NCBI GenBank assembly: GCA_023663205.1
Contig: JAMPHX010000080.1
Coordinates: 1-5,647 of the forward strand
Direction: 5' to 3'
DNA length: 5,647 nucleotides
Source of the DNA: Corallococcus sp.
Lineage (GTDB): Bacteria > Bacillota > Clostridia > Christensenellales > CAG-314
Part shown: piece by piece, positions 1-4,530 of the stretch
Position numbering within the stretch: position 1 is the stretch's first letter
How the letters are laid out: every line of letters begins with the position of its first letter
Notes under the pieces: model-generated
Seen by the model: only the letters and a program-made list of their open reading frames with translations
What the model was told of the DNA's origin: nothing
The model's database searches: none
Made by a program: the position numbers and the translations under genes

Positions 1-6
1 GTAAAA

Positions 7-31
7 TGTCAATTTTCGACAAAGATTGACA
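7..31. promoter_or_regulatory. Inverted repeat TGTCAAT...ATTGACA
   Basis: TGTCAAT at 7-13 is the exact reverse complement of ATTGACA at 25-31. Pairing can extend to 10 positions with one mismatch (7-16 against 22-31), leaving a five-base centre. The right arm contains TTGACA (26-31), which could be a -35 box, but no good -10 box lies 16-18 bases downstream. It could be an operator or an RNA hairpin upstream of the kinase remnant. The dyad is seen directly; a role is conjecture. Confidence 0.3.
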
Positions 32-101
32 TATAGCGTCACAAAATTGCACATTAAGACAATAAGCGCAGCATAAAGACAAAATACACGGAATTCCGAC
101 A
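17..101. repeat. Decayed 20-base tandem repeat with phased GACA motif
   Basis: The five-base words CGACA, CGTCA, AGACA, AGACA and CGACA start at exactly 17, 37, 57, 77 and 97, a strict 20-base period. The bases after each word are A-rich (for example GACAAAG, GACAATA, GACAAAATA twice), and rows 17-36 and 37-56 agree at about 11 of 20 positions. This could be a decayed tandem duplication or a phased array of binding sites spaced roughly two helical turns apart. No known operator family was recognised. The strict spacing is seen directly; any function is inference. Confidence 0.4.
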
Positions 102-151
102 AAATATATATCTGCAAAACAGATGTTTGCCGATACAAAATCGTGTCGGAA
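94..151 (+). other. Possible three-stem leader structure before kinase remnant
   Basis: TTCCGACA (94-101) is the exact reverse complement of TGTCGGAA (144-151). Inside this closing stem are two small hairpins: ATCTG (110-114) with CAGAT (120-124), and CGAT (131-134) with ATCG (140-143). Together they could fold as a three-way junction ending at the ATG at 151. The inner stems are short enough to arise by chance, and no known riboswitch motif was recognised. Confidence 0.25.
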
Positions 152-837
152 TGACAGTCGGCGGAGAAAGTTTTCGTTTTTTTGTTTTGCCCAACGGCAA
201 CGTATTGCTGCAATCGGAGAAAGAAATCGCGGAAGCCAACTTTTTTGATTACTCGGAAAATTCCGCGCGTCTTATAGGCATGACTCCCGAGGAACTTGCC
301 GCAAAGCGGGGCGGCGACGCCAAACAAGCGGGCATAGATTTGTTCCCGCCCAAACCGTTCTTTGTTTCAAACTTCCGCAATCCGTACTCAAGATGTCCGA
401 CGGCGATAAAGACGCAGCAAAATGCGCAAAACCGACGAAACTTCAATAAGCGGACTGCACGTCTCGGTAGCGGAGAACAACGAAATCAATGCGGAAACCT
501 TGGAAGAACATCTCGATTGCGAAGGCGTAATCTGCGATGCGGCGCGCGACGGCAAGGAAGTATTCGAAAAATTCCAACAGTGCAAAGAGGGCGAATACGA
601 CTTTATATTTATGGATGTGCAAATGCCGATAATGAACGGTTACGAAGCAACGCGCGCCATACGTGCGTGCAGTTACTGCGAATCAAAAACAATCAAGCAA
701 TAGCAATGACGGCAAACGCGTTTGACGACGTAAAGGCGGCGTTGGATTCGGGAATGAACGCTCGCTTGGCTAAGATGATAGATATGAACAAACTAAAAGA
801 ATTGCTTATTAAGTTACGCGGAGAACAAAATGACTGA
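127..837 (+). pseudogene. Decayed hybrid histidine kinase, C-terminal double-receiver remnant
   Basis: This is the broken 3' part of a hybrid sensor kinase, an inner-membrane or cytosolic phosphorelay input. Reading frame 1 to about 380 gives the last strand and helix of a first receiver (AGIDLFPPKPFFVSNFRN). Frame 3 then gives linker VLKMSDGDKDAAKCAK. Frame 2 from about 430 gives a second receiver (VAENNEIN, FIFMDVQMP, NGYEATRAIR; acceptor Asp codon 614-616), stopping at 703. Frame 1 resumes at about 700 with AIAMTANAF and a receiver end. Each switch fits one deleted base, near 381, 430 and 695. No HisKA or HATPase_c motif remains; residues before about 315 look PAS-like (GMTPEELAAK), suggesting internal loss of the kinase core. 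Key residues have drifted: the acidic-pair Asp is Asn (AENN), and Lys-Pro became Lys-Met (LAKMID). Frame 1 stays open across all three breaks as a 236-codon frame (TTG at 127, or ATG at 151), but its arginine-rich middle is out of frame. It overlaps the next gene by 8 bases. Receiver identity is firm; full family architecture is inferred. Confidence 0.85.
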
Positions 838-2902
838 AATCAAAAAGAAAATCCTTATAGTAGACGATTCCGAACTTAACCGTTCGTTATTAGCCGATAT
901 GCTTTCGGGCGATTTTGATATAATGGAAGCGGAAAACGGCGTCGAAGCGGTACAGATACTCTACGAACACGAACTGGAAATATCGCTTATGCTGCTGGAT
1001 ATCGTCATGCCGCAGATGGACGGTTTTGCCGTATTGTCTATGATGAACAAACACGGTTGGATAAAGACCACCCCCGTGATAATGATTTCCGCCGAAACAA
1101 GCGGTACGTACATAGACCGCGCATACGACCTCGGAGCAATAGATTACATCAGCCGTCCCTTTGACGAGCGTATTGTAAAGCACCGTGTGGCGTGCAACTT
1201 TGTGATGAGTATGCGTCAGCACGAAATGTCGGAATTGCTTTCGTCGCAAATCTATCAAAAGGAAAAAGACAACAGCCTTATGATAGAAATACTTTCCAAC
1301 ATAGTGGAATTCCGCAACGGCGAAAGCGGAATGCACGTACTGCACGTCAACGTAATTACTCAAATGGTGTTGGAACATCTTGTGAAGATGACGTCGAAGT
1401 ATCCGCTGACCGCGCAGGAAATACGTCTTATAAGTACGGCGTCTGCGCTTCACGATATAGGCAAAATTTCCATTCCGTCGGAAATCCTCAACAAGCCGGG
1501 GCGTTTTACACCCGATGAATACGAAATAATGAAGCGGCACACCGTCGAAGGCGCAAATATGTTGGAGTCGATTCCCTTCCGCAAAAACGAAGATTTGATA
1601 CGCATAGGCTATCAAATCTGCCGTTGGCACCACGAAAGGTACGACGGTAAGGGCTACCCCGACGGTTTGAAGGGCGACGAGATACCCATTGCCGCGCAGG
1701 CGGTTTCGCTTGCCGACGTGTACGATGCCTTAACAAGCGAACGCGTTTACAAGGCGGCGTACAGTCCCGACGTTGCGGTAAAGATGATTTGCAACGGCGA
1801 GTGCGGACAGTTTAATCCGCTGTTGCTGCAATGCCTAAACGACCTTGCGCCGCGTCTTAAAGAGGAACTCAGCGTAGTATCCCTCGGCAGCAACGTCGAC
1901 GACAAGATACGCGAACAGGTAAAACAAGTCCTCAAAAACGACAAAACCGACGTTTCCGCGCGTTCCATCAAGTTATTGGAGCGCGAACGGCAAAAATTCC
2001 AGTATCTTACCGATATTTCCAAGGAAATCACCTTTGAGTATTCGGCACATCCCGAACTGTTGCTGCTTTCGGAAAAGGGCGCGGAAACATTCGGTATTTC
2101 TATGAGAATATTAGACCCTTCGGGCAACGCGCGTTGGAACGAGATATTCTCGCAGGAAAACTTTGCCGATTTTGTAAAGGCGCTCAAATCATCGCCCTCC
2201 GACAAATCTACCGCAGTGGTGCGCAAATACGTCCTTACAATAGGCGGACAACCGAGATGGAGCAAAGTTGTTGCCAAGGCAATGTGGAACGATGCCGAAC
2301 CGCCCGAACTGGAAGGCGCGATAGGCAAGATTGTGGACATCAACGACGAAACGGAGGCTATGGAATATTGGGAAAACCAAGCCGACCATGATGCAAGCAC
2401 GGGATTGTTCAATCACATGGCTGCAAAAAAGCGCATAAGCAAATTGCTTGCCGAAGCGGGCGAGCGCAAATACGCGCTTATGTTTTTCGATATCGACCAC
2501 TTCAAAAACATAAACGACACCTACGGACATTTGTTCGGCGACGAAATAATCAAAACCGTTGCCGACAGAATGAAGGATAACACGCGTAGCACCGATATTT
2601 GTGCGCGTATGGGCGGCGACGAGTTTATTATATTTATGGAATACAAAAAGTCTGTCGCGGCGCAGGTAGAACGTATTTTCAAACAACTTACTAAACCTTA
2701 CAAAAACTTCGATATCCGTGTAAGCATGGGCGTTGCCTGTGCGGAAAAGTTTGACGGCGATTACGAAAAGTTGTTCAAAATGGCGGATACCGCAACATAT
2801 AAGGTTAAAAAAGAAGGCAAAAACAACTTCTGTTTCTACGACGAATCCATGCAATCTCTTATGGAAGAAAAGCGCGTCGGCAAAAATAAAGACGAAGATT
2901 AG
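830..2902 (+). CDS. Response regulator with HD-GYP, PAS-like and GGDEF domains (cyclic di-GMP turnover)
   Basis: This is a 690-residue cytosolic regulator predicted both to make and to break cyclic di-GMP under phosphorelay control. Receiver, 5-125: acidic pair D12/D13, acceptor D57 (LLDIVMP), S87; the usual Lys of Lys-Pro is Arg (R109-P110). HD-GYP, about 150-345: E165, H169, H208/D209 (HDIGK), H237, H267/H268, G275-Y276-P277 and D296 give all eight ligands of the trinuclear metal site known from the family, so hydrolase activity is likely. A helical linker (about 360-395) leads to a PAS-like region (about 400-510, ending IGKIVDINDETE), ligand unknown. GGDEF, about 518-672: D554 (FFDIDHFK), N562, D571 and the exact motif GGDEF at 595-599 support diguanylate cyclase activity. 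RSTD at 586-589, five residues before GGDEF, matches the RxxD product-inhibition site. The ATG at 830 has GGAG at 820-823 and overlaps the kinase remnant's end; the HPt gene follows. Which activity dominates cannot be read from the sequence. Confidence 0.93.
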   Translation: MTEIKKKILIVDDSELNRSLLADMLSGDFDIMEAENGVEAVQILYEHELEISLMLLDIVMPQMDGFAVLSMMNKHGWIKTTPVIMISAETSGTYIDRAYDLGAIDYISRPFDERIVKHRVACNFVMSMRQHEMSELLSSQIYQKEKDNSLMIEILSNIVEFRNGESGMHVLHVNVITQMVLEHLVKMTSKYPLTAQEIRLISTASALHDIGKISIPSEILNKPGRFTPDEYEIMKRHTVEGANMLESIPFRKNEDLIRIGYQICRWHHERYDGKGYPDGLKGDEIPIAAQAVSLADVYDALTSERVYKAAYSPDVAVKMICNGECGQFNPLLLQCLNDLAPRLKEELSVVSLGSNVDDKIREQVKQVLKNDKTDVSARSIKLLERERQKFQYLTDISKEITFEYSAHPELLLLSEKGAETFGISMRILDPSGNARWNEIFSQENFADFVKALKSSPSDKSTAVVRKYVLTIGGQPRWSKVVAKAMWNDAEPPELEGAIGKIVDINDETEAMEYWENQADHDASTGLFNHMAAKKRISKLLAEAGERKYALMFFDIDHFKNINDTYGHLFGDEIIKTVADRMKDNTRSTDICARMGGDEFIIFMEYKKSVAAQVERIFKQLTKPYKNFDIRVSMGVACAEKFDGDYEKLFKMADTATYKVKKEGKNNFCFYDESMQSLMEEKRVGKNKDED

Positions 2903-2906
2903 GAGG
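2901..2906 (+). promoter_or_regulatory. Strong ribosome binding site for HPt gene, overlapping upstream stop codon
   Basis: AGGAGG at 2901-2906 overlaps the TAG stop of the upstream regulator gene (2900-2902) and lies seven bases before the ATG at 2914. This fixes the HPt start and implies translation from the same operon transcript. Confidence 0.8.
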
Positions 2907-2913
2907 CGGAAAA

Positions 2914-3270
2914 ATGACTGTTGAACAGTGTTATGCCGCGTTCGGCGGCAATTATGCAGAGTGTCTTAGCAGACTGCGTACGGACGAACGCATTGCAAAG
3001 TTTCTCAAAAAGACGGCAGAGGACGGCAGTTTCGATTTGTTGACTCAGTCGCTCAAAGACGGCAACGTGCAGGAGGCATTTCGCGCCGCACACACTTTGA
3101 AAGGCGTTTGTATGAATCTGTCCATTACCAAGTTGTACCAATCTGCCTCGCGTATCACCGAAGCCCTGCGAGGCAGGGAAACCTTGGACGGCGCTGATTT
3201 TCAGCCGTTGCTCGATGAGGTAAGGCAGGATTACGAATTGATGCTCAAATGTATTGCGCAAATAGATTGA
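2914..3270 (+). CDS. Stand-alone HPt phosphotransfer protein
   Basis: This 118-residue cytosolic protein is an HPt domain, an all-helical shuttle that carries a phosphoryl group between receiver domains on a histidine. The signature AAHTLKGVCMNL places the phospho-accepting histidine at residue 60. The flanking pattern (EAFRAAHTLKG before, LYQSASRITEALRG after) is typical of clostridial stand-alone HPt proteins that accompany hybrid kinases. Helices can be expected at about 8-34, 38-48, 52-68, 72-88 and 95-116, giving the usual four-helix bundle core. No kinase, membrane or signal segment is present, and the length is normal for the family. The gene starts 11 bases after the regulator's stop codon with a strong AGGAGG site, so the two are very likely co-transcribed. 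Its natural donor, the second receiver of the upstream hybrid kinase, is destroyed here, so the donor may now be another kinase. A small oddity is NLS where NLG is common after the histidine helix. Confidence 0.92.
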   Translation: MTVEQCYAAFGGNYAECLSRLRTDERIAKFLKKTAEDGSFDLLTQSLKDGNVQEAFRAAHTLKGVCMNLSITKLYQSASRITEALRGRETLDGADFQPLLDEVRQDYELMLKCIAQID

Positions 3271-3297
3271 CTGTACGGTAAATATACCGCATATATA
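3267..3297 (+). promoter_or_regulatory. Possible promoter with central dyad, upstream of the 74-residue gene
   Basis: TTGACT at 3267-3272, overlapping the HPt stop codon, could be a -35 box. CATATA at 3290-3295 (spacer 17), or TATATA at 3292-3297 (spacer 19), could be the -10 box. The spacer contains the dyad CGGTA-AATA-TACCG (3276-3289), a place where a repressor could sit; it could also be a short RNA hairpin. There is no T-tract after it, so it is not an intrinsic terminator. The -10 match is only fair. Confidence 0.3.
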
Positions 3298-3342
3298 CCA
3301 ACAAATAAACAATAAACAATTACTATAAAAGGAGTACCTGTT

Positions 3343-3567
3343 ATGTCCAGAAAAAGCGATTTGAAAAAATCAATAAACGAAAGCGAAAAAGAAATAGAAC
3401 TTCTTGAAAGGAAAAGAGGACGCAGTCAGTCTGCCTTGCTCGAAGCAATCATTACCGGTGCCAGACCGTCGGAGGAGGACGTAAAATACTTTAAGGTATA
3501 CACGTCGCTTATCGAGGTGGAGCGCGCCAATTTGCGTAATCTCAAAGACGAACTGTCCAAACTGTAA
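3343..3567 (+). CDS. Small helical-hairpin (coiled-coil) protein of unknown function
   Basis: This is a 74-residue, highly charged protein that I do not recognise. Residues 3-38 are rich in Lys, Glu, Leu and Ile with coiled-coil-like spacing (KKSINESEKEIELLERK). A turn at about 39-45 (GARPSEED) follows, then a second amphipathic helix at about 45-74 (VKYFKVYTSLIEVE, LRNLKDELSKL). The likely fold is a two-helix antiparallel hairpin that could pair with itself or with a partner. There is no signal peptide, membrane segment, cysteine or metal motif, so a cytosolic location is expected. The ATG at 3343 is supported by AAAAGGAG at 3327-3334, eight bases upstream, and the gene ends in a double stop TAATAA (3565-3570). 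It lies 72 bases after the HPt gene in the same direction and may be read through from that operon or have its own promoter. Base composition resembles its neighbours. Any role in the phosphorelay rests only on position. Confidence 0.7.
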   Translation: MSRKSDLKKSINESEKEIELLERKRGRSQSALLEAIITGARPSEEDVKYFKVYTSLIEVERANLRNLKDELSKL

Positions 3568-3587
3568 TAACTGCGTGCGGCGCTTGC

Positions 3588-3648
3588 TGCGTAAAATTGC
3601 AAAGCGACTGCAAGTTTGCATTGCTACGCATTGCGCGTATATTTTGTT
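3588..3648 (+). terminator. Compound hairpin after the 74-residue gene; weak terminator candidate
   Basis: TGCGTA (3588-3593) pairs perfectly with TACGCA (3625-3630), and within it TGCAAA (3598-3603) pairs with TTTGCA (3615-3620), separated by a 4-by-4 internal loop and capped by an 11-base loop. An alternative stem, TACGC (3625-3629) with GCGTA (3635-3639), would be followed directly by TATTTTGTT (3640-3648), a modest T-tract. The two folds exclude each other. It may end the operon transcript only partly, since a stronger terminator lies further on. Confidence 0.4.
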
Positions 3649-3676
3649 ATGTGTTCAAACGGTTTTTATTATGCGG

Positions 3677-3759
3677 CAGCGCCGATTTTAGGCGTTGTCG
3701 CTGTTTGCTTAACTTTTTTGAAATGCAACGCCGTGCTAAGTTGAGATTTTTTTGTTGCA
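3677..3759 (+). ncRNA. Candidate structured RNA with competing stems
   Basis: Three possible stems share arms. CAGCGCC (3677-3683) pairs with GGCGTTG (3691-3697) with one G-U pair. The same GGCGTTG also pairs perfectly with CAACGCC (3726-3732). TGCAAC (3724-3729), overlapping that arm, pairs perfectly with GTTGCA (3754-3759). Only compatible subsets can form at once, and a clear intrinsic terminator follows at 3776-3811. This is the layout of a 3' untranslated region or small RNA with switching potential. No known RNA family was recognised, no promoter was identified, and no gene lies close downstream, so function is open. Confidence 0.3.
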
Positions 3760-3775
3760 AATGCTTACTTTGCGT

Positions 3776-3811
3776 ATGCCGTCGGGTTTGTATACCGCGC
3801 GGCATTTTTTT
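3776..3811 (+). terminator. Intrinsic terminator
   Basis: ATGCCG (3776-3781) pairs with CGGCAT (3800-3805). Inside it CGG (3783-3785) can pair with CCG (3795-3797) across a small internal loop. Seven T residues follow immediately (3805-3811). This is the best intrinsic terminator in the window and marks the likely end of plus-strand transcription from the phosphorelay genes and the 74-residue gene, more than 200 bases after the last stop codon. Confidence 0.75.
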
Positions 3812-3856
3812 GTACTTACACACGTGTAGGATATGCTGAGATGCGGTAACGCCTAT

Positions 3857-3911
3857 ACGGATAACAAACGAAATCGACATATTGCATTACAAATATGTCG
3901 TGTTTTCTTCC
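3857..3911 (+). repeat. Hairpin plus T-tract unit, copy 1
   Basis: The unit opens with ACGGATAACAAACGA (3857-3871). A perfect nine-base-pair hairpin follows, CGACATATT (3875-3883) with AATATGTCG (3892-3900), and then the T-rich stretch TGTTTTCTTC (3901-3910). The opening element and the tail resemble copy 2 at 3981 (shared ACAAACGA and TTTTCTT). On its own it could be a terminator; as part of a set it looks like a diverged repeat. Confidence 0.4.
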
Positions 3912-3980
3912 GTAATAATATATTTATTGATGCACGCATATTTAGGCTTTGCAACAAGTAGTGCTTATATACGTACTTTA

Positions 3981-4024
3981 ACTGGCATACAAACGACTGC
4001 GCACATATGTGGGTGCTTTTCTTT
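3981..4024 (+). repeat. Hairpin plus T-tract unit, copy 2
   Basis: The opening element GGCATACAAACGA (3984-3996) is followed by CTGCGCACATATG (3997-4009). The core contains the ten-base palindrome CACATATGTG (4002-4011) and can form GCAC/GTGC (4001-4004 with 4013-4016). TTTTCTTT follows at 4017-4024. The 28 bases at 3997-4024 match copy 3 (4064-4091) at 23 positions. Confidence 0.5.
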
Positions 4025-4048
4025 ATGTTTATCTCGACAGCGCGTATT

Positions 4049-4091
4049 ACGGAAGGTAAATGCCTGCGCACATATGCGGGCGATTTTATTG
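4049..4091 (+). repeat. Hairpin plus T-tract unit, copy 3
   Basis: The opening element ACGGAAGGTAAATGC (4049-4063) resembles the start of copy 1. It is followed by CTGCGCACATATG (4064-4076), identical over 13 bases to copy 2. CCTGC (4063-4067) can pair with GCGGG (4076-4080), and the T-rich stretch ATTTTATT follows within 4083-4091. Copies 2 and 3 are offset by 67 bases. No open frame or known mobile-element end is associated with the units. Confidence 0.5.
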
Positions 4092-4340
4092 GTTGTGGAA
4101 AACGGTATTGCGTTGTTAATATATTTCACATACTCGACATGATTTCAAGCAAGTATACTTTTTGCAAAAACCGCGCTTTACGCGCGTTCGGAACATATAT
4201 ACAGTCGGCAGACGGATTGACGGCGGTGTGCCGCGATAGGTATTTGTCGGGAGTATATGCGCGCTATAACGCCTTTGTCGAAATTTGTATGTAAATATAT
4301 ATATTTTTGTGTCAATATGCGATATTTTTTACGTATTTGT

Positions 4341-4369
4341 TTGACATAGTAAAATATTTTATGATAAAT
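4341..4369 (+). promoter_or_regulatory. Putative sigma-A type promoter for the surface protein gene
   Basis: A perfect -35 box TTGACA (4341-4346) is preceded by an AT-rich stretch that could act as an UP element. The -10 match is weaker: GATAAA at 4363-4368 (spacer 16) or ATAAAT at 4364-4369 (spacer 17). TGTAAA occurs twice, ten bases apart (4373-4378 and 4383-4388), just downstream, where a regulator could bind. A start near 4375 would give a leader of about 155 bases before the ATG at 4531. Confidence 0.45.
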
Positions 4370-4389
4370 TATTGTAAAATAGTGTAAAT

Positions 4390-4530
4390 TGCGGTGCTTC
4401 TGCGTAATAGGCGGGAGTACTCTTTTGCCGTCGCGACATTCGTTTACGGATACGGTGACGACATCATTTCAAATCAAGGTGCATTCCTATCGGCGTTAAA
4501 AATGACGCTAAATATTATGGAGGAACAATA
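4390..4530 (+). promoter_or_regulatory. Long 5' leader of the surface protein gene
   Basis: The predicted leader contains the palindromes GAGTACTC (4415-4422) and GTCGCGAC (4430-4437), and GCGT/ACGC flanking an A-rich loop close to the ribosome binding site. CGTCGC near 4429 can pair with GTGACG near 4455 using one G-U pair. GGAGG at 4519-4523 is the ribosome binding site, seven bases before the ATG. No conserved riboswitch core was recognised. Confidence 0.3.

Larger units (their letters stand above)
3812..4340. other. Gene-free AT-rich intergenic stretch
   Basis: Between the terminator and the promoter-like box I see no convincing gene on either strand. The short open frames here lack ribosome binding sites, are rich in cysteine or have random-looking composition, and overlap the hairpin repeats. 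The stretch contains the three hairpin units, small GC-rich stems near 4170-4185 (CGCG-CTTTA-CGCG) and 4223-4236 (CGGCGGTGTGCCG), and an AT run at 4293-4308. No tRNA, rRNA or transposase remnant was recognised. Confidence 0.6.

Noticed and set aside
17..121. CRISPR or plasmid iterons from the 20-base period
   Set aside because: Only about five bases per period are conserved, there are no unique spacers, and no replication gene is present in the window.
127..837. An intact 236-residue protein in frame 1
   Set aside because: Receiver motifs lie in three different frames within this span, and the frame-1 middle is arginine-rich and unlike any domain. The open frame survives because the deletions add up to three bases.
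890..1633. Long minus-strand open frame of 247 codons opposite the regulator gene
   Set aside because: It lies wholly opposite the well-supported REC and HD-GYP coding sequence, has biased His/Tyr/Phe/Val composition and shows no domain. The same applies to the minus-strand frames opposite 1747-2854.
3820..3870. A TPP riboswitch suggested by GCTGAGATGCGG near 3834
   Set aside because: CTGAGA is present but the second conserved half of the TPP aptamer is missing, and no thiamine gene follows.
3857..4091. A CRISPR array
   Set aside because: The repeated units are diverged, unevenly spaced (about 124 and 67 bases) and few, with no cas gene nearby.
3597..4294. Short open frames on both strands in the intergenic stretch
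   Set aside because: None has a ribosome binding site, several are rich in cysteine with no recognisable pattern, and they run through hairpins and the terminator.
4390..4530. A cyclic di-GMP riboswitch before the surface protein gene
   Set aside because: Neither the GEMM-I nor the cyclic di-GMP-II conserved core was recognised by eye. Only a covariance-model search could settle it.
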